A stretch of DNA of 64,000 nucleotides from Mucilaginibacter sp. KACC 22773 (GCF_028736215.1 NZ_CP117883.1:310001-374000); one strand, 5' to 3'. Positions 34,482 to 43,727 are shown, counted from the stretch's first letter. Numbers and translations: made by a program. The notes: generated by a model from the sequence alone, not told the origin.

Positions 34482-35228
34482 TTAAAACCCAATCGAATTA
34501 CCGCCATCCACCTGCAATATTACGCCGGTTACATATTTGGCGCTATCTGTGGCTAAATAATAAATGGCCTCGGCTACGTCAGCTGGTTCGCCCAGTTTGC
34601 CCATTGGGGTGCGGCCTAAAACTTTTTGTTTCCTGGCGGGATCGTTATCTAATGCCTTTGCCGACATATCTGTAGCGATAAAACCCGGAGCCACACAATT
34701 AACCCGGATGCCCTGCGGCGAAAGCTCGGTGGCCATAGCGCGGGTCATGCCTTCAATAGCGGTTTTTGATGCCGTATAAGCTATCACGTAAGGAATACCG
34801 TACTGCGCCGCCATCGAACTTACATTAACAATGCTGCCGCAGCCTGCAGTCAGCATGTTTTTTATAACTTCGCGGCTCAGGGCAAATACTGCCACCAGGT
34901 TTGTTTGTATAATTTGCTGAAAATCCTCGTCGGTAACCTCTGTAAACGGCTTTTTATGGTTAATGCCGGCATTGTTCACCAGGATGTCTGGTATACCAAA
35001 CTCCTGCACAATTGAAGCCACTAAAGCTGGTATCCCCGCGGTTTGGCTCAAATCATACGGTTTATAACTGCAAAGTTCGCCAAGTTCATGAGCCACATGG
35101 GCCAGCTTCTGCTCGTCACGACCGATAATAATTGTCCTGATGCCTTGTTCAATAAATTTTTTTGCCGTGGCTAATCCCAGGCCCGAAGCGCCTCCTGTAA
35201 CTATAGCGAGTTTTGTTTTTGATTCCAT
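34482..35228 (-). CDS. Short-chain dehydrogenase/reductase
   Basis: A 248-aa classical SDR with the NAD(P) motif TGGASGLG (about 12-19), NNAG near 88, Ser in NVSSMA, and the catalytic Tyr and Lys in YTASK. The DGGNSIGF end is typical. Substrate class cannot be read, but sugar-acid enzymes such as 5-keto-gluconate reductase share this size and end. Its stop-start spacing of 6 bases from lacI indicates co-transcription, so it may process a sugar acid released by this locus, for example from glucuronate; that is inference. Confidence 0.87.
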   Translation of the reverse strand: MESKTKLAIVTGGASGLGLATAKKFIEQGIRTIIIGRDEQKLAHVAHELGELCSYKPYDLSQTAGIPALVASIVQEFGIPDILVNNAGINHKKPFTEVTDEDFQQIIQTNLVAVFALSREVIKNMLTAGCGSIVNVSSMAAQYGIPYVIAYTASKTAIEGMTRAMATELSPQGIRVNCVAPGFIATDMSAKALDNDPARKQKVLGRTPMGKLGEPADVAEAIYYLATDSAKYVTGVILQVDGGNSIGF

Positions 35229-35234
35229 TATCTG

Positions 35235-36275
35235 TTAGTGGTCATTACTTTTCCTTGTCGATGATTCCCGTACAATCAACTCCGATCTTAGTATCAGGCT
35301 ATGGGTTTGTTGCAGGTCGTTTTTGTTTACCAAATGGTTGATGAGCAAATTGGCGGCAACTTCGCCCATTTCAAATCCCTTGTAGTTAATGGTGGTTAAA
35401 TTGGGTTCAATTACGCACGATACCGGGTCGTTGTTAAAACCCGCCACGGCAATATCCCCGGGTATTTTTATCCCTGCTTTTTTGAGTACCTGTATACAGC
35501 TTACCGCACTTGCGTCGTTAGCGCAGAATAAACCATCGGGCAGCGGGTTCATTTTTAGTATTTCCTGGGCGGTTATGGCTGATGCTTTGACGCTCAAATC
35601 ATTAATGAACAGTAAACTTTCGTTGAATTGAATACCGTGTTTTTCCAGCGCGGCTTTATATCCCCGTAACCTTTCCGAATAAACATTTCTTAAAACGTTG
35701 GCAGTAATATGCACTATCCGTGTGCAGCCCTGCTCAATAAGGTGCCCGGTAATTTCGTAAGCTGCTTTAAAATTATCAATATAAATTTGCGGATAATGGT
35801 CGTGCTCAAACACCCGGTCGAAGAAAATTACCGGGATTTTGCGTTTTATAAACGGTTCAAAATGTTCAACATTGGTAGTATCATAGGCCAACGAAACCAG
35901 CAGGCCATCAACCCGGTTATTTAGCATTGCCTTCGCGTTATTAATTTCTTTTTTCATTGTTTCCAATGATTGGCTGATGATGAGGTTATAATCATTATCG
36001 TTCACCACTTTCTCTATACCCGCTATCACATCAGATGTAAAACTGCTATTGAGCCTTGGTACAATTACCCCAATGATGTTGCTGTTTTTGCGGCGTAAGT
36101 TGCTGGCAAACGAGTTGGAACGGTAACCCATTTCTTCGGCGGCCTTAACAATCATCTTTTTGGTGTTTTTGTTTACCCGTGGATGATCCTGGAGTGCGCG
36201 GCTTACTGTAGCTGCCGAAACATTGAGCTTTTTGGCTATATCGTAAATGGTAATCTCTTTTTCGCTGCCGGGCAT
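35235..36275 (-). CDS. LacI-family transcriptional repressor
   Basis: A 346-aa LacI/PurR-type regulator. The N-terminal helix-turn-helix reads ITIYDIAKKLNVSAATVSRAL (in part) with the hinge helix near 50-58, and a periplasmic-binding-protein-like sensor fills the rest (IGVIVPRLNSSF, PVIFFDRVF, AVAGFNNDP). The ligand is probably a sugar or sugar acid from xylan breakdown. Palindromes with the core GCAATCGATTGC at 36381-36394 and 36494-36507, and at 29995-30020 before the esterase operon, are probable binding sites. The gene is divergent from GH67 and followed by an SDR. Confidence 0.92.
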   Translation of the reverse strand: MPGSEKEITIYDIAKKLNVSAATVSRALQDHPRVNKNTKKMIVKAAEEMGYRSNSFASNLRRKNSNIIGVIVPRLNSSFTSDVIAGIEKVVNDNDYNLIISQSLETMKKEINNAKAMLNNRVDGLLVSLAYDTTNVEHFEPFIKRKIPVIFFDRVFEHDHYPQIYIDNFKAAYEITGHLIEQGCTRIVHITANVLRNVYSERLRGYKAALEKHGIQFNESLLFINDLSVKASAITAQEILKMNPLPDGLFCANDASAVSCIQVLKKAGIKIPGDIAVAGFNNDPVSCVIEPNLTTINYKGFEMGEVAANLLINHLVNKNDLQQTHSLILRSELIVRESSTRKSNDH

Positions 36276-36380
36276 GGGTTTAATTAAAGCGCTTAAAACT
36301 AACTGCGTAACGTGCCATAAATGGCCGACGATTATTTAATGGATAAATGTAAAAATTAAATGCTTGTTTAGCTAATTTAG

Positions 36381-36394
36381 GGCAATCGATTGCA
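36381..36394. promoter_or_regulatory. LacI-type operator (site O2)
   Basis: GGCAATCGATTGCA matches the TGCAATCGATTGCA core except at its first base. It is 106 bases from the lacI start codon and 246 from the GH67 start, in the shared intergenic region, so autoregulation or looping with site O3 (113 bases away) is possible. Confidence 0.6.
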
Positions 36395-36487
36395 TCGATT
36401 TATGTCCTATTACCTGGGACTGACCAAAATGATTTCAGCAATAATTGAATAATTGGTTTTGAATTGCTAAATATAAATAAAGGTTTA

Positions 36488-36507
36488 TATATTTGCAATC
36501 GATTGCA
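36488..36507 (+). promoter_or_regulatory. GH67 promoter -7 box overlapping LacI-type operator (site O3)
   Basis: TATATTTG (36488-36495) fits the TAnnTTTG consensus, with a possible -33 TTG at 36464-36466. The perfect palindrome TGCAATCGATTGCA occupies 36494-36507 and shares two bases with the -7 box. A bound LacI protein would cover the transcription start, as expected for repression. Confidence 0.7.
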
Positions 36508-36639
36508 TAAAGCTTAAGTCATTATAAACCATTGTGGATAGGACATGTATAACACGTGTGCTTTCAGAAATTTTAATGCATCATTTTATTGTTTTTATAA
36601 CCGGGCAAAAAACTTTACCAACGCTGAAATATTAACGCC

Positions 36640-38823
36640 ATGGCCAAATATTTTGTAAAAAAAAATAGGTGTTTGCTAATCCTGCTTTTGTTAGGTGTGG
36701 TAAGCAACGCATTTGCCGATAATGGCTATAAACTTTGGCTCGGGTATAACAAAATAGCCAACCGGGCGGCGGTAGCGGTTTATAAACAGCAACTGAAGTA
36801 TATGATTTTCCCGGCGGAATCCGATCAGCTAAAGGCCGCTAAAGCCGAACTGACAAAAGGGTTGGAGGGTATGTTATCGATGCATCTTGCCGATACTAAA
36901 ACCATAGCAGGCGGGCAAACAATTATCATTGGCACACCGCAATCGTTAAAAGGGCTGGCTGTTGTCGTTGCGGACAGCGTAGGAAGCGAGGGTTATCTTA
37001 TAAAGACAGCGCTTATAAATCAAAAAAAATGTATCCTCATCACAGCCAATACCGATGTTGGCGTGTTGTATGGTGTTTTTAATTTTTTAAAGCTGCTGCA
37101 AACCCGACAGCCAATCAATAATCTTAGTATCACAGATCGCCCGCGCATAACGTACCGGGTGCTTGATCATTGGGATAACCTGAACCGCACTGTAGAGCGT
37201 GGCTACGCAGGTTCATCTATCTGGAACTGGCATAAGCTGCCGGGGATTATAGACCAGCGGTATATTGATTACGCGCGCGCCAATGCCTCGGTAGGCATCA
37301 ACGGCTCGGTTATCAATAATGTGAATGCCGACGCGTTAATACTCTCGCCTCAGTATTTAATTAAAATTCAGGCGCTGGCCAATGTTTTCAGGGCGTACGG
37401 TATTAAAATTTATTTGTCGGTAAAATTCAGCAGCGCGGTAGAGTTAGGTCACCTGAAAACAGCCGATCCGCTTAATGACGATGTGAAAAAATGGTGGGCT
37501 GATAAGGCCGACGAAATTTACCGTTACATTCCTGATTTTGGCGGGTTTTTAGTGAAGGCAAACTCCGAAGGGCAGCCTGGTCCCCAAGCCTATGGCCGCA
37601 GCCATGCCGATGGCGCCAACATGCTGGCCGATGCGATGGCCCCACACCACGGAATAGTAATGTGGCGCGCCTTTGTGTATGATAACAACGTGCCCGACGA
37701 TAGATCGAAACAGGCATATAATGAATTTAAGCCCTTTGATGGGAAGTTTAAAGATAATGTAATCATCCAGGTAAAAAACGGACCGATTGATTTTCAGCCG
37801 AGGGAACCTTTTCATCCCTTATTTGGAGCTATGCCCAATACCGCCTTGATGATGGAATTCCAGCTAACACAGGAGTACCTTGGCTTTTCGACCCATTTGG
37901 TTTATGAAGCGCCGTTATTTGCAGAAACACTGCAATCAGACACCTACACGCAGGGGACGGGTTCAACCGTATCACGTATCCTGCAGGGTAATTTCAATAA
38001 AAAACTAATAACAGGTATGGCCGGTGTAGCAAATATTGGCACAGATTTAAACTGGTGCGGTCATCCCTTTGCCCAGGCTAACTGGTATGCCTTTGGCCGC
38101 ATGGCCTGGAACCCCGATCGGTCACCGGCGGCTATAGCCGATGACTGGCTAAAAATGACTTTTACCAATGACGCTGGCTTTGTATCCCCGGTAAAAAAAA
38201 TTATGCTACAATCAAGGGAGAATACAGTTAATTATATGACTCCGCTTGGTTTGCACCACATCATGGGTGTATCTACCCATTATGGCCCCGGCCCATGGGT
38301 TGACAATGCCGGCCGGCCCGATTGGAATGCCACTTACTATCACAAGGCTGATTCGGCCGGGATTGGCTTTAACCGAACAGGTACAGGCAGCAATGCACTG
38401 TCGCAATACGCGCCACAGGTACAATCGTATTGGGAAAACCTTCAAACCTGCCCCGATGAATACATTTTATGGTTCCACCATTTAAGCTGGACCTTTAAAA
38501 TGCGTTCTGGCAGGTCGTTATGGGACGAGTTGGTTCACCACTATTATATGGGTGCCGATTCTGTTAAGCAAATAGGTTTAACCTGGGATAAAATGCAGGG
38601 CAAAATAGATGCGGAACGTTTTAACCAGGTACAGCAGCTAATGAAAGTTCAATTAACTGAAGCCACTGCATGGCGGGATGCCTGTGTTTTATACTTTCAA
38701 ACTTTTTCAAAAATGCCTGTCGGGGCCGTATATCCTAAGCCGGAGCATCCGCTATCTTACTATAAAGAAATGAAGTATTACTATGTGCCGGGTATCGGGG
38801 GCAACAATTATATGACCAATTAA
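36640..38823 (+). CDS. aguA: Alpha-glucuronidase (GH67)
   Basis: A 727-aa exported alpha-glucuronidase that releases (4-O-methyl-)glucuronate from the non-reducing end of xylo-oligosaccharides. The signal peptide ends near residue 26 (NAFAD). The GH67 hallmark LDHWDNLNRTVERGYAG is intact. Candidate catalytic residues Glu310 (NSEGQPGP), Asp384 (GPIDFQP) and Glu412 (QLTQEY) are spaced as in characterised GH67 enzymes. It heads a four-gene operon with GH43, a CE1-like esterase and a GH35-like enzyme. The promoter carries a LacI-type operator. Full family length. Confidence 0.94.
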   Translation: MAKYFVKKNRCLLILLLLGVVSNAFADNGYKLWLGYNKIANRAAVAVYKQQLKYMIFPAESDQLKAAKAELTKGLEGMLSMHLADTKTIAGGQTIIIGTPQSLKGLAVVVADSVGSEGYLIKTALINQKKCILITANTDVGVLYGVFNFLKLLQTRQPINNLSITDRPRITYRVLDHWDNLNRTVERGYAGSSIWNWHKLPGIIDQRYIDYARANASVGINGSVINNVNADALILSPQYLIKIQALANVFRAYGIKIYLSVKFSSAVELGHLKTADPLNDDVKKWWADKADEIYRYIPDFGGFLVKANSEGQPGPQAYGRSHADGANMLADAMAPHHGIVMWRAFVYDNNVPDDRSKQAYNEFKPFDGKFKDNVIIQVKNGPIDFQPREPFHPLFGAMPNTALMMEFQLTQEYLGFSTHLVYEAPLFAETLQSDTYTQGTGSTVSRILQGNFNKKLITGMAGVANIGTDLNWCGHPFAQANWYAFGRMAWNPDRSPAAIADDWLKMTFTNDAGFVSPVKKIMLQSRENTVNYMTPLGLHHIMGVSTHYGPGPWVDNAGRPDWNATYYHKADSAGIGFNRTGTGSNALSQYAPQVQSYWENLQTCPDEYILWFHHLSWTFKMRSGRSLWDELVHHYYMGADSVKQIGLTWDKMQGKIDAERFNQVQQLMKVQLTEATAWRDACVLYFQTFSKMPVGAVYPKPEHPLSYYKEMKYYYVPGIGGNNYMTN

Positions 38824-38846
38824 TCATCACCATAAACCAAACGCCA

Positions 38847-39956
38847 ATGAGCAAGCAATTTACCACCGCAAAATTAATTACTACGCTTTTTATAGCCGCA
38901 GGCATGTTAAGTGCATGCGACCCTCCCACAAAAAAGGCCGCCGATGCAGACAGCAGCAAAGCTGATACCGGCAAAAAGGTAAAATTCCTTTCGCAACCGC
39001 TTATCAGCTCCATTTACACTGCCGATCCATCGGCTCATGTGTTTAACGGCAAAATTTATATTTATCCATCGCATGATATTAATGCAGGCATCCCCGAAAA
39101 TGACAATGGCGATCATTTTGCCATGAAAGACTATCATATTCTTTCGATGGATAGCATTGGCGGCAAGGTTACCGATAACGGCGTTGGGTTTGATATTAAA
39201 GATATTCCCTGGGCTGGCCGCCAGCTTTGGGCGCCCGATGCCGCTTATAAAAACGGTACCTATTACCTTTACTTCCCGGTAAAAGATAAAAAAGACGTTT
39301 TCCATATCGGCGTGGCTACATCGGCCAGCCCCATTGGGCCGTTTAAGGCAGAGCCTGAACCTATTGCCGGAAGCTACAGCATTGATCCGGCTGTATTTAC
39401 CGATACCGACGGTAAAACCTATATGTATTTTGGCGGTATCTGGGGCGGACAATTGCAGCGCTGGTCGACCGGAAAATATGAGGCAGATGGCTCAAAAACC
39501 GATTCGAAACAGGAAGATGCCCCGGCCATCAGCTGCCGTGTAGCCCTGTTAACACCTGATATGAAAAGCTTTGACGGTGCAGTAAAAGATGTTGTTATTT
39601 TAGATAGCCTTGGCAAACCGTTATTAACTAAGGATCATGACCGCCGGTTTTTTGAAGGGTCATGGATGCACAAATACAATGGTAAATATTACTTCACTTA
39701 CTCAACCGGCGATACGCACTTGCTTTGCTACGCGATAGGCGATAAACCGATTGGGCCATTCACCTACAAAGGCGTATTTATGAAACCGGTACAAGGATGG
39801 ACTACCCATCACTCCATTATCGAAATAAAAGGCAAATGGTATATATTTTACCATGATACCCAAATATCGGGCAAAACCCACCTGCGTAATGTAAAGGTGA
39901 CGGAACTACAGCATAATACCGATGGCTCTATTAAACTAATCGATCCATTTTTGTAA
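38847..39956 (+). CDS. GH43 lipoprotein (beta-xylosidase/arabinofuranosidase type)
   Basis: A 369-aa lipoprotein: lipobox MLSAC with Cys24, then a charged linker and a GH43 propeller. The catalytic triad is Asp60 (YTADPSAH), Asp180 (SIDPAVF) and Glu270 (FFEGSW). In this neighbourhood it most likely trims xylose or arabinose from xylo-oligosaccharides in the periplasm or at the outer membrane. It lies 23 bases after GH67, in one operon. It is distant from the other GH43 protein at 9589, which has no lipobox. Confidence 0.9.
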   Translation: MSKQFTTAKLITTLFIAAGMLSACDPPTKKAADADSSKADTGKKVKFLSQPLISSIYTADPSAHVFNGKIYIYPSHDINAGIPENDNGDHFAMKDYHILSMDSIGGKVTDNGVGFDIKDIPWAGRQLWAPDAAYKNGTYYLYFPVKDKKDVFHIGVATSASPIGPFKAEPEPIAGSYSIDPAVFTDTDGKTYMYFGGIWGGQLQRWSTGKYEADGSKTDSKQEDAPAISCRVALLTPDMKSFDGAVKDVVILDSLGKPLLTKDHDRRFFEGSWMHKYNGKYYFTYSTGDTHLLCYAIGDKPIGPFTYKGVFMKPVQGWTTHHSIIEIKGKWYIFYHDTQISGKTHLRNVKVTELQHNTDGSIKLIDPFL

Positions 39957-39966
39957 TAACGTTGCT

Positions 39967-40803
39967 ATGAAGGTGCTCAAATTAATATCAACAACTTTGT
40001 TGTTGAGCTGTATGCTGTGCGGGTATGGCTTTGCCCAGCAGGCAAGGCTGGTTACCATACCCAACTCTAATCATCTGCAGATGCATTCCAAACTGGCGGG
40101 TAATCAATATGATATTTATATCCATTACCCGACGGGTTATGATACCGCTAAGCGAAAATTCCCGGTATTGTATGTTGTTGATGGCGATAATGATTTTTCG
40201 CCTTCACTGGAATATCTTGGGCTTTTGATGGCGGAATACCATATTCCCGAGCCTATATTGGTGGCCATTGGCGATGGCGGTTTAATAGGTACGCCGGGTA
40301 ATAAACGCAATCGCGATTTTACGCCGACAAAGAACCCTGCAATACCCGAAAGCGGTGGGGCACCTGGTTTTTTAGCCTTTATCGAAAAAGAACTTATCCC
40401 CACTATCGACGCGGGTTTAAAAACAGATACTGCTAATCGAACCTTATATGGCTATTCTATGGGCGGCTTATTTGCCACGTATGCCTTGTTTACGCAGCCA
40501 ACCCTTTTTAAAAACATTCTTATAGGTAGTCCGGCTTTAGGTTATGATAACGGCAGTATTTTCGGTGTAGAAAAAAGCTATTTCGGCAAACATAAAAGCC
40601 TGCCTGCAAATATTTTTATTGAAGTAGGCGGGCTTGAAGCGCCGGGGCAGGTAGTGCCCAATAAACAACTGGTTGCTTTACTTGATGAGCGTAATTACCA
40701 AAAGCTTGTTTTTAAGCACATCATTATCGACGATGTTACCCATTTATCGGGTAAGCCGGTTACAATGCTTAAGGCGCTACAGTGGGTATACGCGGGCAAG
40801 TAA
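39967..40803 (+). CDS. Exported CE1-like esterase (esterase D/feruloyl esterase type)
   Basis: A 278-aa alpha/beta hydrolase of the Esterase (PF00756) type with a signal peptide to about residue 24 (GFAQ). The nucleophile elbow GYSMGG places Ser164; a late His in DDVTHLSGKP completes the likely triad. CE1 members remove acetyl or feruloyl groups from xylan, although siderophore esterases share the fold. Position between GH43 and GH35 genes of a xylan-type operon favours a hemicellulose ester. It lies 10 bases downstream of the GH43 gene. Confidence 0.84.
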   Translation: MKVLKLISTTLLLSCMLCGYGFAQQARLVTIPNSNHLQMHSKLAGNQYDIYIHYPTGYDTAKRKFPVLYVVDGDNDFSPSLEYLGLLMAEYHIPEPILVAIGDGGLIGTPGNKRNRDFTPTKNPAIPESGGAPGFLAFIEKELIPTIDAGLKTDTANRTLYGYSMGGLFATYALFTQPTLFKNILIGSPALGYDNGSIFGVEKSYFGKHKSLPANIFIEVGGLEAPGQVVPNKQLVALLDERNYQKLVFKHIIIDDVTHLSGKPVTMLKALQWVYAGK

Positions 40804-40870
40804 CAGGATCATTTGGAAAGGTATTAATTGTTTTATCATTGGGATTAAGCATTAAAGTAATTCAACCGTT

Positions 40871-42499
40871 ATGAAATCAGTTGTTTTAGCATTTATTTGG
40901 TGTTGCTTGATGGCTTTTGAAACCAAAGCGCAAAACAGCAGCCCGGCAATGCCGCAAATTAAATACTGGGGTGATAATGCCGAATTGCTGGTGAATGGCA
41001 AACCCTTACTGATGACTGCCGGGGAATTAGGAAACTCAAGCGCTTCAAGTACAGCGTACATGGATTCTATTTGGCTCAAACTCAAAAAAATGCACCTGAA
41101 TACCTTGATAGCCCCGGTATATTGGGAGTTGATGGAGCCAAAGGAAAGCGTTTATAACTTTACGCTGGTTGATTACCTTATAAAAAGCGCCAGGGAACAT
41201 CAAATTAAACTGGTATTACTTTGGTTTGGCACCTGGAAAAACAGCATGAGCTGTTACGCGCCAGCGTGGATTAAAACAGATCAAAAACGCTTTCCGCGTG
41301 TGCAAAGCAGCGAAGGCCGATCTGAGGAGATCATTACGCCGTTTTCTGAAAACGCATTGAAGGCAGATTGTAAAGCTTTTGCCGCGTTCATGCAGCACTT
41401 AAAACAAACAGACAGCCAGCAGCATACGGTAGTAATGATACAGGTAGAAAATGAAATAGGCATGCTGCCCAGTGCCCGCGACCATTCAAAGTCGGCCGAC
41501 GCTGCTTTTGGCCAGGCTGTTCCCGAAAAGCTAATCGCTTATTTGAATTTGCATCGGGATAAACTTGTACCCGAAATTCAAACGGCCTGGGAGGGCAATG
41601 GCTATAAAAAAGCAGGTAGCTGGGAGGCTGTTTTTGGTAAAAGCACGGCTACCGATGAAATGTTTATAGCCTGGTATTTTGCCAGCTATGCCAATGAAGT
41701 AGCCAGGGCAGGTAAAGCGGTTTACCCGCTGCCAATGTATGTAAACGCGGCCCTTAACGCGCCCGGTAAGCAGCCCGGGCAATACCCAAGCGGTGGCCCG
41801 TTACCCCATTTAATTGATGTTTGGAAAGCTGCCGCCCCGGATATCGACCTACTTTCGCCTGATTTTTATAACCCCAATTTTAAGTATTGGAATGACCGCT
41901 ATACCCGGCCGGATAATGCTTTGCTGATTCCCGAACACCGTTTTGAAGAAGGCGTGGATGCAAAGGCTTTTTATGCAATTGGCCACTATAAGGCCCTGGG
42001 TTTTTCTCCTTTTTCGATTGAGTCCGGCAAAAAGCCCGAAACAGAATCGTTGGGCAAATGCTATGATATTATTAACCAGTTATCGGGCGAGATTAGCAAA
42101 GCCAAAAAACAAGGTTTGATGGAAGGGATGTTGTTAAGTAAGGTTGTCGATACTGTGAAATTGGAAATGGGCGATTATATATTAACCGTTGCGCACGATT
42201 TAACCTTAGGTTGGTCACCAAAGGCCAAAGAAGCAACCTGGCCGCTGACGGGCGGCATCATCATCGCTTTATCAAAAGATGAGTTTTATGTGGGTGGCAC
42301 CGGGCTGGTAATAAGTTTTAAACCCAAAAACCAGTCGCAACGGGCAGGAATACAAAGTGTTGATGAGGGCACTTTTGTTAATGGTAAATGGCAGGCACGC
42401 CGTCGTTTAAACGGCGATGAAGACCACCAGGGCCGGCACCTCAGGATCCCGACGGGCGAATATGGCATTCAACGTATTAAGCTTTACAACTATGAATAA
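40871..42499 (+). CDS. GH35-like exported hydrolase with C-terminal DUF5597-type domain
   Basis: A 542-aa exported TIM-barrel hydrolase; the signal peptide ends near residue 20 (ETKAQ). The acid/base Glu195 lies in IQVENEIG and the probable nucleophile in LLIPEHRF near residue 360. The C-terminal 170 residues match the DUF5597 type that accompanies GH35 in Bacteroidota. Annotated relatives are called beta-galactosidases, but in hemicellulose loci they could cut other terminal beta-sugars. It ends the GH67 operon, 67 bases after the esterase. The following 546 bases are non-coding. Confidence 0.83.
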   Translation: MKSVVLAFIWCCLMAFETKAQNSSPAMPQIKYWGDNAELLVNGKPLLMTAGELGNSSASSTAYMDSIWLKLKKMHLNTLIAPVYWELMEPKESVYNFTLVDYLIKSAREHQIKLVLLWFGTWKNSMSCYAPAWIKTDQKRFPRVQSSEGRSEEIITPFSENALKADCKAFAAFMQHLKQTDSQQHTVVMIQVENEIGMLPSARDHSKSADAAFGQAVPEKLIAYLNLHRDKLVPEIQTAWEGNGYKKAGSWEAVFGKSTATDEMFIAWYFASYANEVARAGKAVYPLPMYVNAALNAPGKQPGQYPSGGPLPHLIDVWKAAAPDIDLLSPDFYNPNFKYWNDRYTRPDNALLIPEHRFEEGVDAKAFYAIGHYKALGFSPFSIESGKKPETESLGKCYDIINQLSGEISKAKKQGLMEGMLLSKVVDTVKLEMGDYILTVAHDLTLGWSPKAKEATWPLTGGIIIALSKDEFYVGGTGLVISFKPKNQSQRAGIQSVDEGTFVNGKWQARRRLNGDEDHQGRHLRIPTGEYGIQRIKLYNYE

Positions 42500-42672
42500 G
42501 CAGCGACCTCAATTATGACATTTATTTCACGCAAAAGACGCTGATAAGCAAAATGACTGGCTTGTTTTTTCTTAGTGTTTTTGGCAAGAAACGGTAAACA
42601 GCGATTATATGGCAGAAGATTTCAAAAGTGATTTTCCCACAAGCGCATTGCCAGGAAAATCGCACATAGTTG
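42500..42672. other. Non-coding spacer after the GH67 operon
   Basis: No gene or clear terminator is visible between the GH35-like stop and the repeat that begins at 42673. Confidence 0.35.
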
Positions 42673-42970
42673 GGTTAACATAACTTAACACATTTCAGAT
42701 ATATTTAATTTAAATACTTAATAATCAACATATTGAATTTTGGCATGGTTAACACTAAACTGATCGTGCAATTTAGGTGCATCCAAATATTTGTGCCTGT
42801 TGTTGGCCAATACAAGTCCCTTGTGTACCTGGATCATTTAACCGCGATAAGCCAATAAAACAAGGTATCGCTTGATGCTTATATCTTCCCGACGCTATAA
42901 GCTTATTCCGTTAGCTATTATTAAATAACAGCTTATCGCCGTTAACTATTTAGATGCGTTTGCCCTGAAG
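42673..42970 (+). repeat. Non-coding repeat B, copy 1 (298 bp)
   Basis: It starts GGTTAACATAACTTAACAC and ends TTTAGATGCGTTTGCCCTGAA. The region aligns along its whole length with 59543-59809, with long identical stretches such as CATGGTTAACACTAAACTGAT, TTTGTGCCTGTTGTTGGCCAA and CGTTAGCTATTATTAAAT (split here). The spacing differs by indels. No frame is conserved. It ends 75 bases before the Crp/Fnr-type gene. Confidence 0.85.
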
Positions 42971-43045
42971 TGCATTGCCAACTGATGAGGAATTTACAAT
43001 TAATTCCTAACTTTAAATTGTTAGTTGCACCAGTTATAACTGCCA

Positions 43046-43618
43046 ATGGAAACCAAAGAAATTTTAAAAGCGCACGTAGCTAAAATAGCCAGTTTGACCG
43101 ACGAGCAGTTTGACTATTTCTTTTCGCATTTTAAACAGCAGCGTTTTCAAAAAGGGCAGGCCCTTATTACCGAAGGTGATAAGGTAGATTGTGAATATTT
43201 TGTAATCTCCGGCTGCTTGAAAACCTTCTTTATCAACGACGATCTCAAAATGTTTATCCTGCAATTTGCCATGCCCACCTGGTGGGCATCAGATTATAAT
43301 GCGTTATATAACAATACCAGGGCTACCATCAATGTAGATTGTATTACCAATACGGAGGTTCTTTGCCTTAGTAATGAGGATAGGGAGAAACTATGTAATG
43401 AACTCCACAATGCCGAACATTTTTTTAGATGGAGGACTAATAGAGGATACGTGGCCGCTCAAAAAAGGCTGTTATCGTTCATGAATAATAATGTGAAATA
43501 CCGGTATGAAGAGCTTTTGAAGCTTTATCCGGAGCTTTATAATATAGTCCCTAAAAACCTGATTGCAGCATACTTAGGCGTTTCGAGAGAAACCCTGAGC
43601 CGGCTTTATAACACCTGA
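43046..43618 (+). CDS. Crp/Fnr-family transcriptional regulator
   Basis: A 190-aa regulator with a cyclic-nucleotide-binding-like domain (about 20-115, FQKGQALITEGDKVDCEYFVISG in part) and a C-terminal helix-turn-helix with NLIAAYLGVSRETLSRLYN. The cysteines are not arranged as an Fnr cluster, and the phosphate-binding cassette is degenerate, so the effector is unknown. Two CRP-like palindromes lie just after the gene, in front of a six-gene redox operon in the same direction, so that operon is its probable target. Confidence 0.88.
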   Translation: METKEILKAHVAKIASLTDEQFDYFFSHFKQQRFQKGQALITEGDKVDCEYFVISGCLKTFFINDDLKMFILQFAMPTWWASDYNALYNNTRATINVDCITNTEVLCLSNEDREKLCNELHNAEHFFRWRTNRGYVAAQKRLLSFMNNNVKYRYEELLKLYPELYNIVPKNLIAAYLGVSRETLSRLYNT

Positions 43619-43619
43619 A

Positions 43620-43635
43620 AGTGATGTATATCACA
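43620..43635. promoter_or_regulatory. CRP-like site 1
   Basis: AGTGA-TGTATA-TCACA fits TGTGA-N6-TCACA except at the first base. It begins 2 bases after the regulator stop codon. Its centre is 37 bases from that of site 2. Confidence 0.65.
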
Positions 43636-43656
43636 TAAATATCGATTCATTTTAAA

Positions 43657-43672
43657 TGTGATGTAGGTCACA
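43657..43672. promoter_or_regulatory. CRP-like site 2, exact consensus
   Basis: TGTGA-TGTAGG-TCACA matches TGTGA-N6-TCACA in every fixed position. It lies 56 bases before the YceI start at 43728, a site suited to activation or repression of the operon. Confidence 0.75.
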
Positions 43673-43727
43673 CGTGCCCCTGAAATTTCCTGCCGTACTT
43701 TGTTGTGTAATTAAAAACACAAATAAA

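Noticed and set aside
42673..42970. Repeat B as a sigma-54 promoter because of GGCATGGTTAACAC
   Set aside because: The GC doublet expected 10 bases after GG is missing in both copies.
43674..43727. GTG start extending the YceI protein by 18 residues
   Set aside because: The extension overlaps the CRP-like site, and ATG 43728 gives the normal family N-terminus.
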